NCBI GenBank assembly: GCA_002314445.1
Contig: DCFX01000097.1
Coordinates: 40,985 to 104,984, forward strand
Source: Treponema sp. UBA1793
GTDB lineage: Bacteria > Spirochaetota > Spirochaetia > Treponematales > Treponemataceae
Length of the DNA stretch: 64,000 nt
Direction: 5' to 3'
Positions 1-8,877 of this stretch are shown here, one piece after another (within the stretch, counting starts at the first letter, position 1; the number at the start of each line of letters is the position of its first letter). Position numbers and translations under genes: made by a program. The notes under the pieces were generated by a model that worked only from the letters and a program-made list of their open reading frames with translations, did no database searches and had not been told where the DNA came from.

Positions 1-588
1 GCAGGGCTGCTCTTTGGCTCTCTGCTTGGTTTTATTCTTGCGATGATTGCGGCCATGTCTCCTCACTGGGGCGCCGGCGGACTGTCGATTGCCACTGCAT
101 TTAACGCCATTCCGATTATTGCTATTGCACCGATTTTTACGAATCTTACGAAGGATTTCAGCTCCGACCCGAATATACGCAGTATGTTTGCCAAGACGCT
201 CGTTGTCATGATTACGTGTACTGTCAGCATGGGAATAAACGCATACCGCGGGTTTATTGAGCTGAAACCGTTCAGTTTTGATTTGATGAAGTCGTATGCG
301 GCTGGCAGATGGACGATTTTCTTTAAGCTGCAGCTGCCTAACTGCGTGCCGTATATTTTTACGGCACTGCGGATAAGCGTACCCGGCTGCGTTATCAGTG
401 CAATGGTAAGCGAATATTTTGCGGAATATATCATCGGTGTCGGACGGCAGATACGTGAAAGCATCGTGCTCGCACAGTATTCGACGGCGTGGGCATACAT
501 TGTCGTCGCGTGTCTTATCGGAATTGTTATGTATGCAGTTTTATTAATTGTTGAGAATATTCTGCTTAGAGGCAGAACTACAAAATAG
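1..588 (+). CDS. ABC importer permease (SsuC/TauC/ThiX type), 3' part
   Basis: The frame is open from base 1, so the gene starts outside the window; about 195 residues are visible. The protein is an integral inner-membrane permease with several hydrophobic segments. The EAA-type cytoplasmic loop that contacts the ATPase is visible about 95-110 codons before the end (AAGRWTIFFKLQLPNCVPYIF, with P and L positions as in the nitrate/taurine/thiamine-precursor permease family). It ends 25 bases before the lipoprotein binding protein at 614, so the two form one importer. The linked pyrimidine genes suggest a pyrimidine- or hydantoin-like substrate, which is inference. The ATPase of this importer is not in the window and may lie upstream. 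Confidence 0.85.
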   Translation, partial: AGLLFGSLLGFILAMIAAMSPHWGAGGLSIATAFNAIPIIAIAPIFTNLTKDFSSDPNIRSMFAKTLVVMITCTVSMGINAYRGFIELKPFSFDLMKSYAAGRWTIFFKLQLPNCVPYIFTALRISVPGCVISAMVSEYFAEYIIGVGRQIRESIVLAQYSTAWAYIVVACLIGIVMYAVLLIVENILLRGRTTK

Positions 589-613
589 TAATTTCTTTTC
601 TGGAGGTAACATT

Positions 614-1741
614 ATGGAAAGAGAAAGTGATGTACGGAAAAAAGGTGTTGTCCTGGCTGCATGCATCATTGCTGCAGGTCTTGCGTTGAACGGATGCTCG
701 AAAAAAACCGGAAGTTCCTCAGCAGCTTCTTCTGCTGCCGGCGGTCCGTATTTTGCAAAGGGAACATCGGCAGAGGTGATTGTTAAAACATGTGCTGCCG
801 CCGGGAAAGTGGGAAACTGGGGTCTCGGAAATGAATATGAGATTCTCGCACTTCTTTCAAAATACGGTCAGGATCAGAAATTCCTGAGTCAGGCATTCGA
901 TATGGACGGATTCGACGACGGGTCAATCTGGCTTGCTTCTGCAATGACATATAACGAACTCGGTCTTGTTAAAAACAGTTATGAGGGCGGTTATAAATAC
1001 GGCGATTCCGTCGGCACAATCGACATGAACGACGAAGGCGTTGCAATGCTTGAGGATAATGTTTTCTGCAACCGCGAATTTGCCAAATCGAATCCGAATA
1101 CGGTAAAGGCTTTTCTTTCCGCTTCAATGAAAGGCTGGAAATATGCATGTGAAAATCCGCAGGAAGCAGCAGATATTGTTTACAAATACGGCTCATCAGT
1201 TTCCAGCGGACACCAGTCTTACATGGCGGGCGAGGTAAAGAAACTTGTCGAAACCGATACCAAGGGAAATACCGTTACAAACTACGGCAATATGGATATT
1301 GCTGCCATGCAGCAGACTCTTGACCTTGCAAAAAAATATATAAAACTCAGCGATTCTGCTGCCAGCCAGAAACTCTCATCGCTAACGCTCGACAATGTTA
1401 TTGACGCTTCGTACCTTACCGACGCTGCAGCAGGTAAGATCGGCAAGCCGGAAAAAGCTTCGGTTGCGATTCAGCTCAAATGGCTGCCGCAAGCGCAGTT
1501 TATGGGATACTATGTCGCACTCGACAAAGGATATTATAAAGATGCCGGACTTGACGTAAAGATCGTTCCGGGCGGAGGAGATATTTCCGAAACAACAGCA
1601 GTCTATACCGGTCAGGTAGATTTTGGCGTTACATGGGTTTCCAACCTGATTGCAGCAAATGCCGGCGGAATGGATCTGGTCGAAGTAGCACAGGTATTCC
1701 AGCGCTCCGGCCTGGTACTTGTTTACAAGTATGCTAAATAA
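614..1741 (+). CDS. NMT1/THI5-like substrate-binding lipoprotein with swapped (circularly permuted) halves
   Basis: This is a 375-residue periplasmic binding lipoprotein for the importer at 1-588. I chose ATG 614 because it follows TGGAGG at a normal distance and gives a signal peptide with lipobox LNGC (Cys28). Residues 48-272 match what is normally the C-terminal two thirds of the NMT1/THI5-like family: VGNWGLGNEYEI at 67-78, AMTYNELGLV at 110-119, IDMNDEGVAMLED at 136-148, KAFLSASMKGW at 165-175. Residues 281-375 match what is normally the N-terminal third: QLKWLPQAQFMGYY at 287-300, FGVTWVSNLIAANAGGMD at 337-354, VAQVFQRSGLVLVY at 358-371. The stop falls at the usual inter-domain hinge. 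A linker of about ten residues (near 271-281) joins the native C end to the native N end. The new N end (FAKGTS) and C end (YKYAK) share an AK repeat, as expected if the permutation arose through tandem duplication. The family order is recalled, not computed. Assembly error is the main alternative. Confidence 0.85.
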   Translation: MERESDVRKKGVVLAACIIAAGLALNGCSKKTGSSSAASSAAGGPYFAKGTSAEVIVKTCAAAGKVGNWGLGNEYEILALLSKYGQDQKFLSQAFDMDGFDDGSIWLASAMTYNELGLVKNSYEGGYKYGDSVGTIDMNDEGVAMLEDNVFCNREFAKSNPNTVKAFLSASMKGWKYACENPQEAADIVYKYGSSVSSGHQSYMAGEVKKLVETDTKGNTVTNYGNMDIAAMQQTLDLAKKYIKLSDSAASQKLSSLTLDNVIDASYLTDAAAGKIGKPEKASVAIQLKWLPQAQFMGYYVALDKGYYKDAGLDVKIVPGGGDISETTAVYTGQVDFGVTWVSNLIAANAGGMDLVEVAQVFQRSGLVLVYKYAK

Positions 1742-1767
1742 TAATTATTAACTATTCGAGGCAAAAC

Positions 1768-3138
1768 ATGGATCTGATTATTAAAAACGGAACTGTTGTT
1801 ACAGCCAAAGAAATGTTCAAGGCAGACGTAGGTGTTACTAACGGAAAAATTACTGACATCGGCTCTGACTTGAAGGACAGCAATGCAAAAGTTGTAGATG
1901 CAGAGGAAAAGTTTGTCCTTCCCGGCGCAATTGATGCGCATACGCATCTTGCCATGCCCTTCGGAGGAACGATTTCTGCAGACGGATACGGTGCGGGAAC
2001 ACGTGCGGCCGTATGCGGCGGCGTAACAACCGTATTCGATTATCCTATGCAGCGAAAAGGGCACGGCATAGTCGAAACTGTTGAAACACGCCGTGCAATG
2101 GCCGAAAAAGAAGCCTGCTGCGATTTCGCGTTTCATTGCTGCATTACCGACCTTAACGGCGGTTCGCTGCTTGATGAATTTTCAAGTGCAGTGGATTACG
2201 GCATAACGAGCTTTAAATGTTTCTTCGTTTACAAAAAAGAAAATATGATGGTCGACGACGGTACGTTCGTGCGCATTCTCCTTAAAGCAAAAGAAGTTGG
2301 AGCTATAACGAATCTTCATGCTGAAAATCCCGACCTTATTGATCTGCGTGTTTCGCAGTATTTGAAAGAAGGGAAGACTTCTCCGTGGTATCACTATATG
2401 AGCAGACCCGAATTTGTCGCCGCCGAAGCTGATAAAAGAGCCGTACACTGGGCCGTCAATTCGGACGCACCTCTTTACATTGTGCATATGTCCGACAAAG
2501 AAGGACTTGAGGCTGCCGTAAAAGCAAAAATGGAAGGTGCAAAAATTTTCATAGAGACGTGTCCCCAATATCTTGAGTTTACGTGCGATGTTTACAAGCG
2601 GCCCGACGGACGCAATTTTATCTGCTCACCGCCGATGAAAGGTCAGGAAAGCCTTGATGCGCTTTGGACGGCCGTCAAATCGGGCGCCATCGATACCGTC
2701 GCGACTGACCATTGTCCGTTCCAGCAGAAGGAAAAAGACTGGGGAATCAACGACTTTACAAAAGTGCCGAATGGGTGCGCAGGCGTGGAAAATCTGTATC
2801 CGTATATGCTGGGTGCAGCTACTGACGGAAAAATCAGCTACAGCCGCGCCGTTGAGCTGTGCTCAACAAATCCGGCGAGGATTTTCGGCTGTACGGAAAA
2901 AGGTTCTCTTGCTGTCGGAAAAGACGCTGACGTTGTTATTTATGATCCGAAAAAGACATTCACTATTTCCGTAAAGAATATGCATTCCGATTACGATCAC
3001 ACAATCTGGGAAGGAAAGACCGTACACGGTTATCCGGTTCAGACGTATGTACGAGGAAAACTTGTGTATGAGGACGGAAAATATACCGGTACCCCGGGAG
3101 AAGGAAAATTTATAAAATGCGGAAAAGCTGCATTTTAA
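1768..3138 (+). CDS. hydA: Dihydropyrimidinase / D-hydantoinase
   Basis: This 456-residue cytoplasmic zinc amidohydrolase opens the ring of dihydrouracil, dihydrothymine or 5-substituted hydantoins to the N-carbamoyl amino acid. The metal-binding DAHTH is at residues 56-60 (His58, His60). The TSFK...VYK segment at 147-156 supplies the lysine that is carbamylated in the family (Lys156 by alignment). HAEN and IVHMSD blocks follow with the further histidine ligands, and VATDHCPF carries the catalytic-region aspartate. Length is normal for the family. The start follows CGAGG, 26 bases after the binding protein. Position between importer and dehydrogenase makes the reductive pyrimidine pathway the best role; a hydantoin-specific role is the alternative. 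Confidence 0.92.
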   Translation: MDLIIKNGTVVTAKEMFKADVGVTNGKITDIGSDLKDSNAKVVDAEEKFVLPGAIDAHTHLAMPFGGTISADGYGAGTRAAVCGGVTTVFDYPMQRKGHGIVETVETRRAMAEKEACCDFAFHCCITDLNGGSLLDEFSSAVDYGITSFKCFFVYKKENMMVDDGTFVRILLKAKEVGAITNLHAENPDLIDLRVSQYLKEGKTSPWYHYMSRPEFVAAEADKRAVHWAVNSDAPLYIVHMSDKEGLEAAVKAKMEGAKIFIETCPQYLEFTCDVYKRPDGRNFICSPPMKGQESLDALWTAVKSGAIDTVATDHCPFQQKEKDWGINDFTKVPNGCAGVENLYPYMLGAATDGKISYSRAVELCSTNPARIFGCTEKGSLAVGKDADVVIYDPKKTFTISVKNMHSDYDHTIWEGKTVHGYPVQTYVRGKLVYEDGKYTGTPGEGKFIKCGKAAF

Positions 3139-3179
3139 TAAATTGATTTTAAAAAGTAAGATCATTACGGAGGTATAAA

Positions 3180-4715
3180 ATGGTTGATAATAAGTATGCA
3201 TCAGTTTTTATTCGAGAAGCAGTTTCCTCCTGTTTGTTATGTGAAAAAGAACCCTGTTCTTCTGCATGTAAAAAAAATATTGACTGTGCAAAGATTATTA
3301 AATCCCTCCGTTTTGACAATATATCCGGTGCACATGCACAGGCGGCAGATAATACTGCCTGTGCAGTGTGCACCTCTTTTGACTGCATGAAATCATGTAC
3401 AAAGGCAAAAATAAACGGCGCCGTTCCCATTCACGATATTATAGGCGTTATTAAGAACATGAACGGGGACGATTTATTATTAAAACACGGAACGGACGCC
3501 TTCCCTGATACTGTTTCACTCGCTGTCGATTTCTGCGGGGTCCGCTGCGAGAATCCTTTTTTCCTTTCGTCATCAGTTGTCGCCAGTGAATACGATATGA
3601 TAGCAAAAGCGTTTGACGCCGGATGGGCTGGAGCCGCCTTTAAGACAATAGGTGCATTCGTTCCGGAAGAAGTGTCACCTCGTTTCAGTACAATACGCAA
3701 AGAATCGAACACATTCATCGGATTGAAAAATATTGAACAGATAAGCGATCATACGCTTGAAGAAAATCTTGCATGCATCCAAAGGCTTAAAAAAGAGTAT
3801 CCGTCGAAAATAATAATTGCAAGCATTATGGGAAGCTCTGTTGATGAATGGGAACTGCTCGCCCGGAAAGTGGAAAATGCCGGTGCCGATATCATTGAAT
3901 GCAATTTTTCATGTCCTCATATGGCTACATCAGGTCTTGGAAGCGATGTGGGGCAGTCACCGGAACTTGTTGCAGAATATACGCGTGCGGTGAAAAAAAG
4001 CTCAAAACTTCCGGTTCTCGCAAAAATGACGCCGAATCTCGGGCATATTGAAATACCTGCGCTTGCAGCTGTGAAAGCAGGGGCGGACGGTATTGCCGCC
4101 ATTAATACCATTAAATCGATTATGAACGTAGACCTTGGTTCGTTCATTTCAAGCCCCGACGTTTCCGGTTTTACGAGTGTCGGCGGCTATTCAGGAAAAG
4201 CTGTAAAACCCATAGCACTCAGATTTATAAACGATATAAAACAATGCAACGAATTAAGCGCAGTGCCTGTAAGCGGTATGGGCGGAATAGAAACATGGCA
4301 GGATGCTGCCGAATTTATGTCGCTCGGATGCGCAACAATTCAGGTAACAACGGCTGTTATGCAGTACGGATACGGAATTATTTACGACATGATAGACGGC
4401 ATGAAGCGCTATCTTGCGAAAAACAACTACACAAGCGTAACACAGATTATCGGCAAGGCTCTTCCGAAAATCGTTTCAGCGGATAAGCTTGACCGGCATA
4501 CAACATGCTACCCGAAATTTTCGCACAATATGTGCGTCGGTTGCGGCAGATGCGTTGTATCATGTTCGGACGGCGGTCATCAGGCGCTTTCTATAAGTAA
4601 CACCGATGAGTCGTATCCCGTGATGAATGCAGAAAAATGCGTTGGCTGTCATCTGTGCATACTTGTGTGTCCTGTCGGTGCTATTGCACCCGGTCCGCGC
4701 GCGAATCACAAATAG
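3180..4715 (+). CDS. preA: Dihydropyrimidine dehydrogenase, PreA type, with extra N-terminal Fe-S-like domain
   Basis: This 511-residue protein should reduce uracil or thymine to the 5,6-dihydro form. The core (about 110-430) is the FMN barrel related to dihydroorotate dehydrogenase, with NFSCPH and KMTPN motifs and a GMGGI FMN-phosphate loop. The C-terminal part has two ferredoxin motifs, CVGCGRCVVSC and CVGCHLCILVCPVGAI. In addition residues 18-73 carry two CX2CX4CX3C sets (Cys18/21/26/30 and Cys61/64/69/73). These resemble the first domain of mammalian DPD or of PreT/GltD proteins, but the FAD and NAD(P)H domains that normally follow are absent. No PreT-like partner is in the window. The mammalian active-site loop ACGQD reads DVGQS here; I recall the same in bacterial PreA but could not check. 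ATG 3180 follows GGAGG. Confidence 0.88.
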   Translation: MVDNKYASVFIREAVSSCLLCEKEPCSSACKKNIDCAKIIKSLRFDNISGAHAQAADNTACAVCTSFDCMKSCTKAKINGAVPIHDIIGVIKNMNGDDLLLKHGTDAFPDTVSLAVDFCGVRCENPFFLSSSVVASEYDMIAKAFDAGWAGAAFKTIGAFVPEEVSPRFSTIRKESNTFIGLKNIEQISDHTLEENLACIQRLKKEYPSKIIIASIMGSSVDEWELLARKVENAGADIIECNFSCPHMATSGLGSDVGQSPELVAEYTRAVKKSSKLPVLAKMTPNLGHIEIPALAAVKAGADGIAAINTIKSIMNVDLGSFISSPDVSGFTSVGGYSGKAVKPIALRFINDIKQCNELSAVPVSGMGGIETWQDAAEFMSLGCATIQVTTAVMQYGYGIIYDMIDGMKRYLAKNNYTSVTQIIGKALPKIVSADKLDRHTTCYPKFSHNMCVGCGRCVVSCSDGGHQALSISNTDESYPVMNAEKCVGCHLCILVCPVGAIAPGPRANHK

Positions 4716-4778
4716 GAACAGATAAGAATGCCATCTTCTGATGACTGAATTAATAATTATTATTACCGGAGGCAAAGT

Positions 4779-6011
4779 ATGGTAACATGTAGTATGGAAA
4801 GGATGGAAGACAAAATAAGGACATTCAGCCGGTTCGGCGACACAGGCCACGGCGGAATTACGCGCTTCTCTCTCTCACCGGAAGCGATTGCGGCTCGTAA
4901 TGAGATAAAACAGCGCATGGAATCAATCGGGCTTACGGTAAAAACAGACGACCTTGCGGATATGTACTGCACGCTTCCCGGCAGTGATCCGTCTGCCGGT
5001 GAAATCATGGCGGGCAGTCACTGCGATTCAGTCAGGCAGGGAGGAAATTATGACGGCATTTTAGGTGTCATGACGGCAATGGAAGCCGTGGAAACAATTG
5101 TTAAGGAAAAAATACCGCATAAACATCCGATAACGGTCGTTGTCTGGACGAATGAGGAAGGAGCCCGTTTTGAACCGGCAATGATGTGTTCCGGCATTAT
5201 ATGCAATAAATTTGATAAAGCAAAAATGCTTGCATCCGAAGCAAAAGATAAACCGGGATATACTTTCGGGCAGGCGCTTGAAGAATCGGGATTTAAAGGC
5301 TCGGAATCAAACCGCATTGATCCGAAGAAGACAACCGGCCTTATTGAACTTCATATTGAGCAGGGACCTATCCTTGAGAACGCAAAAAAAGATATCGGCG
5401 TTGTAGAAGGTGTGTGCGGCATGATTAATTATGAATTTACGTTCAAGGGACAGGCAGATCATGCAGGAACGTTCCCGATGAAACTCCGCAAAGACGCCCT
5501 GTTTTCCGCGGCGAAAGCACTGCTTTATCTGCATACGGAATTTGACAAACTTGATTCCAAACTTGTATACACGACCGGAAAAATCAGCTGCCATCCGAAC
5601 ATTCATACGATCATCCCTGATGAAGTAAAGTTTACCCTTGATGCCCGTCACCAGGATCCTGAAGTTATTAAGCAGTGCCTCGACATTATTAAAAAAATTC
5701 CGAAAGAAATTGAACGCTGCTCTGTAAGTTATGAAGAAGCATGGACCCGTAAAACGGTAAAATATTATCCGGACTATATTGATGACGTCGAAAAAGCAGC
5801 GAAAGAACTTGGATACGGTTATATGCGCATGTATTCCGGCCCCGGGCACGACGCGCAGTATATGTGCGAAATAGTTCCCACGACGATGATTTTCGTTCCA
5901 AGCATCGGCGGACACAGCCATTGTGAACTTGAGTTTACGCCGATTGAGAACTGCTGGAAGGGAGCAAACGTTCTGCTTCATACAATTCTGGAAATCGACA
6001 AAACTAAATGA
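4779..6011 (+). CDS. hyuC: N-carbamoyl-amino acid amidohydrolase / beta-ureidopropionase (M20 family)
   Basis: This 410-residue binuclear metal amidohydrolase releases CO2 and NH3 from N-carbamoyl-beta-alanine or N-carbamoyl amino acids, step three of reductive pyrimidine breakdown. M20/HyuC metal ligands are visible in GSHCDSV, NYDGI, TNEEGARF, ELHIEQGP and GGHSHCE. The dimerisation lid lies between the ELHIEQGP and PGHDAQ blocks. The start is ATG 4779 behind GGAGG. It lies 63 bases after preA and is the last gene before a strong hairpin at 6034. Allantoate amidohydrolase belongs to the same family, but no allantoin genes are near, so the carbamoyl-beta-alanine role fits best. Confidence 0.88.
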   Translation: MVTCSMERMEDKIRTFSRFGDTGHGGITRFSLSPEAIAARNEIKQRMESIGLTVKTDDLADMYCTLPGSDPSAGEIMAGSHCDSVRQGGNYDGILGVMTAMEAVETIVKEKIPHKHPITVVVWTNEEGARFEPAMMCSGIICNKFDKAKMLASEAKDKPGYTFGQALEESGFKGSESNRIDPKKTTGLIELHIEQGPILENAKKDIGVVEGVCGMINYEFTFKGQADHAGTFPMKLRKDALFSAAKALLYLHTEFDKLDSKLVYTTGKISCHPNIHTIIPDEVKFTLDARHQDPEVIKQCLDIIKKIPKEIERCSVSYEEAWTRKTVKYYPDYIDDVEKAAKELGYGYMRMYSGPGHDAQYMCEIVPTTMIFVPSIGGHSHCELEFTPIENCWKGANVLLHTILEIDKTK

Positions 6012-6033
6012 ACCGATTGCAATCGCTTTAGAG

Positions 6034-6070
6034 AGCAACATACCTCGCTCCGTTTGTGAGGTATGTTGCT
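6034..6070. terminator. Convergent hairpin terminator after hyuC and the PucR gene
   Basis: A perfect 13-bp inverted repeat (6034-6046 with 6058-6070, AGCAACATACCTC arm) with an 11-base loop sits between the stop of hyuC and the stop of the convergent PucR gene. Only a weak T-rich stretch follows on the plus strand. Confidence 0.75.
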
Positions 6071-6096
6071 GATGATTTTAGCGTGGTTGCAGGTAC

Positions 6097-7287
6097 CTAC
6101 AATTTCTTGTCCAGAAATTTTTTTATGTATAGTGCTGTTTGAATTAAACTCCGGGTGTCGCCGTCGGAAAGATCCGTTCCCAACGTTTCTTCAATTTTAT
6201 GAATCCGGTAAACGACCGTGTTCCGGTGGCTTGCGTTTTCATCCGAAATCTTCTGGATGTTTCCTCCGTATTTTAAATAGAGTTCCAGCGTTTTCAGGTA
6301 GTCGGCACGTTTGTCTTCTGCAAACATATTCAGTTTTCCCAGAGTATTTTCGTACATTTGTTCCAGAACCTTTCTGTTTTTTACTTCAACTAAAATCTTA
6401 AAAAACCCCAGCGAATCGTATCTGCCAACCGAATTAACTGAATCAGTCAGTTCCATTGCATACAGTGCATGATTGTACATATCCGGCAGCTCTTTCTGAT
6501 TTTTGCAGCTGTCAGAAAGAGACGTTTTTTTCCCGTAAAAATATTTATCATTTGCGGCAATCCGGGCTATTTCATACGCTGATTTTTCAAAATTTTCTTT
6601 TAAAACGTAAATTACTTTCTGGTTGTGTACGAAACCTGCATAACTGTTTACCGGCAGACCCAGTTTCGGATTAAAGGAGAAATTGACATAGCGTTTTATC
6701 TGCTCAATGTCGTTATTAAAGCGTTTCATTTCAATTTCCAGCAGAACAACGGCAAACTCTTCTGCATTATGGAATGGAGTGTTCAAAATCTGATTCGGGT
6801 CAAGGTTTTCCGGAGTAAAAATTGCGGTATAGAAGAAATTTTCAACTGAAAAAGCGTTCTGCCGGTCTGTTGCCAGCATATTGCCGACTTCCTGCATAAC
6901 ATCGATCGTATGTATTTCCCACGGCATGATAAAAAGCGGAAAGGAAAGTTCGTCGCATAAATCGATGATTTTTGAAGGAACATCATTGATATATTTTCCC
7001 GTGTTGATTATCAGCCCCGATGCGTTATGCGTTTGAAAATTGTCGATATAGGTTTTTAAGAACTGCGTGAGATTTTCCGATTCATCGCCTTTGTTGTCCT
7101 GCTGCCGTTCAAAATTAACGCCAAGCGTAATGGCAAGTTCCCCTCCTCTGATATATTCTATCGTTGAAGGGTCTTCTGTGTAGTAAATCCAGCTTATTAC
7201 TCTGATTAAACCTTTTTTTCCGGCAATGAGCGTGAGTTTGTATTTGTTTTTAATGATGTTGTAAACGGATTCTACTGAAAGAGACAT
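6097..7287 (-). CDS. PucR-family transcriptional regulator
   Basis: The protein has 396 residues. The N-terminal PucR ligand-binding domain spans about 1-130 (GGELAITLG segment near residue 48). A middle GGDEF-like regulatory region follows. The C-terminal PucR-type helix-turn-helix lies near 335-380 (KISDENASHRNTVVYRIHKI). Family members act in purine or nitrogen catabolism. Here the gene is divergent from the aminotransferase at 7459 and convergent with the pyrimidine operon, so control of pyrimidine breakdown is the likely job. ATG 7287 follows AGAGG. The operator is not certain; the divergent 7288-7458 interval should hold it. Confidence 0.87.
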   Translation of the reverse strand: MSLSVESVYNIIKNKYKLTLIAGKKGLIRVISWIYYTEDPSTIEYIRGGELAITLGVNFERQQDNKGDESENLTQFLKTYIDNFQTHNASGLIINTGKYINDVPSKIIDLCDELSFPLFIMPWEIHTIDVMQEVGNMLATDRQNAFSVENFFYTAIFTPENLDPNQILNTPFHNAEEFAVVLLEIEMKRFNNDIEQIKRYVNFSFNPKLGLPVNSYAGFVHNQKVIYVLKENFEKSAYEIARIAANDKYFYGKKTSLSDSCKNQKELPDMYNHALYAMELTDSVNSVGRYDSLGFFKILVEVKNRKVLEQMYENTLGKLNMFAEDKRADYLKTLELYLKYGGNIQKISDENASHRNTVVYRIHKIEETLGTDLSDGDTRSLIQTALYIKKFLDKKL

Positions 7288-7302
7288 TTTAACCTCTCTA
7301 TT

Positions 7303-7332
7303 TTGGTCATTTTATACAAACAATTCTATAAA
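7303..7332 (+). promoter_or_regulatory. Candidate sigma-70 promoter for the aminotransferase gene
   Basis: TTGGTC at 7303-7308 and TATAAA at 7327-7332 are separated by 18 bases in the divergent PucR-aminotransferase interval. The remaining 7333-7458 would be the leader, and a second TTGGTGA element near 7336 could be a PucR half-site. This is motif-based only. Confidence 0.4.
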
Positions 7333-7458
7333 TATTTGGTGAAAATAACAATGTACATGGTGACCGATTGCTGTAAACTTTCCGCAGTATACATGATTGA
7401 TGGAAACGTATCTGCAAAAGGAACGGGCTCAATCATCAATACGGAGGCAAAGTACAAT

Positions 7459-8784
7459 ATGACACCAAAAGAAATAGCTGAAGTGCAGACATCAAATGTT
7501 CTGCTCGGATGGAGCAAACAGAGCGGACTTAATCCGACTGTCGTTGACCATGCAGAAGGAATTTACATTTACGACACGGAAGGCAAGCGCTATGCGGATA
7601 TGTCTTCCGAACAGGTTAACGTTAATGCCGGATATGCAAATAAAGAAATGGCGGAAGCGATAAAAGCCCAGCTTGACAAGTTTGCGTACGTTCAGGGTTC
7701 ATGGGGCGTTGAAGTACGGGCACAGCTTGCAAAATCGATTATCGACCGTCTTCCGGACTGCTTCGGAAAAATTTTTTTCACGAACGGTGGTGCGGATGCC
7801 AATGAAAATGCAATCAAAATGGCCAGAATGTATACCGGCCGGTTTAAAGTAATGAGCCAGTACCGATCGTATCACGGTTCAACGTTCGGTGCCGGAAATC
7901 TGACGGGCGAACCGCGGCATTTTGCCCTGGAACCGGCAATTCCCGGATTCATCCATTTCTGCGGTCCGTATTCGTATCAGGAAAAAATCAAGTTTGCTTC
8001 AGAAGATGAAGAATGCGAATACTACGTTGGAAAGCTCCGCGAACAGGTAATTTTTGAAGGCGGCGACAGAATTGCCGCAATCATTCTTGAAACAGTCATA
8101 GGTTCAAATGGAATCATCATTTATCCGAAAAATTATCTCAAAGGCGTCCGCAAAATCTGTGACGAATTCGGCATTATGATGATTTGCGATGAAGTCATGT
8201 CCGGCTGGTACCGGACGGGAAAAATGTTCGCCTACATGAACTTCGACGTAACGCCGGATATCATTTCCTTTGCAAAAGGCGTAAACTCAGGCTATATTCC
8301 GCTCGGCGGCTGTATTGTTAAGAACGAAATTGCGCATTTCTTTGATGATAAATTCTTAAGCTGCGGTTTAACCTATTCCGGGCATCCGCTTGCCTGCGCG
8401 GCCGGCGTGGGCTGTCAGGAGTTCTACCTTAAGAACGACATTGAAGGGCATGTTCAGAAAGTCGGAAAACACCTTGGAAAGCTCCTGGAAGATTTGAAGG
8501 CAAAGCATCCGTCTGTCGGCGACGTCCGATACATCGGATTGTTCAGCGGTGTTGAACTTGTAAAAGACCGCAAAACGCGCGAACCGCTTGTCCCGTGGGG
8601 ACAGGATCCGAAAGGAATCATGGGCACCGTCGTAAAAGAGCTCAAGAGCCGCGGATTCTTTACTTATTCGCACGAAAATGTCATCATTGTAGCACCGCCG
8701 CTTATCATTACTGAAGCGCAGCTTGACGAAGAACTTGCAAAACTTGATGAAGTTCTCTCGATCGTAGATAAGAAATACATCTAG
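7459..8784 (+). CDS. Class III (omega) aminotransferase, probably beta-alanine / beta-aminoisobutyrate type
   Basis: ATG 7459 (MTPKE) gives 441 residues and follows ACGGAGG. An open frame reaches back to 7303, but it has no ribosome site and reads unlike the family. PLP-enzyme landmarks are GGADANENAIK, the SYHGSTFGAGN loop, ICDEVMSGWYRTG with the PLP-contacting Asp, and the Schiff-base lysine in SFAKGVNSGY (Lys273). The enzyme moves an amino group from an omega-amino acid to a keto acid. Beside pyrimidine genes the likely substrate is beta-alanine, giving malonate semialdehyde. 4-Aminobutyrate or taurine cannot be ruled out from sequence. It is followed by a hairpin and an alcohol dehydrogenase that could reduce the semialdehyde. 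Confidence 0.85.
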   Translation: MTPKEIAEVQTSNVLLGWSKQSGLNPTVVDHAEGIYIYDTEGKRYADMSSEQVNVNAGYANKEMAEAIKAQLDKFAYVQGSWGVEVRAQLAKSIIDRLPDCFGKIFFTNGGADANENAIKMARMYTGRFKVMSQYRSYHGSTFGAGNLTGEPRHFALEPAIPGFIHFCGPYSYQEKIKFASEDEECEYYVGKLREQVIFEGGDRIAAIILETVIGSNGIIIYPKNYLKGVRKICDEFGIMMICDEVMSGWYRTGKMFAYMNFDVTPDIISFAKGVNSGYIPLGGCIVKNEIAHFFDDKFLSCGLTYSGHPLACAAGVGCQEFYLKNDIEGHVQKVGKHLGKLLEDLKAKHPSVGDVRYIGLFSGVELVKDRKTREPLVPWGQDPKGIMGTVVKELKSRGFFTYSHENVIIVAPPLIITEAQLDEELAKLDEVLSIVDKKYI

Positions 8785-8791
8785 GGCGTTC

Positions 8792-8826
8792 GGGCCGTCC
8801 CGTAAGTTTTACTTACGGGACGGCCC
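8792..8826 (+). terminator. Strong GC-rich hairpin between aminotransferase and alcohol dehydrogenase genes
   Basis: A perfect 15-bp stem (8792-8806 with 8812-8826) closes a 5-base loop of TTTTA. No clear T-run follows, so it may attenuate or stabilise transcript ends rather than terminate fully. Its loop region (GTTTTAC) recurs in the hairpin at 30511-30550. Confidence 0.65.
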
Positions 8827-8877
8827 GTCGTGCGTTACGCAATTCCGCTGCCGCCAGGGCTTTAATAAGGAGATTTT

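Noticed and set aside
3180..4715. Loss of the active-site cysteine in the dehydrogenase loop (DVGQS instead of ACGQD)
   Set aside because: I recall the DVGQS form in bacterial PreA as well, so without an alignment it should not be called a defect.
5307..6041. A 244-codon open frame antisense to the carbamoyl-amidohydrolase gene
   Set aside because: It lies wholly opposite a well-supported M20 enzyme, has no ribosome site and shows no recognisable domain.
7303..7458. N-terminal extension of the aminotransferase
   Set aside because: The open frame upstream of 7459 lacks a ribosome site and has no family similarity, whereas ATG 7459 follows GGAGG.
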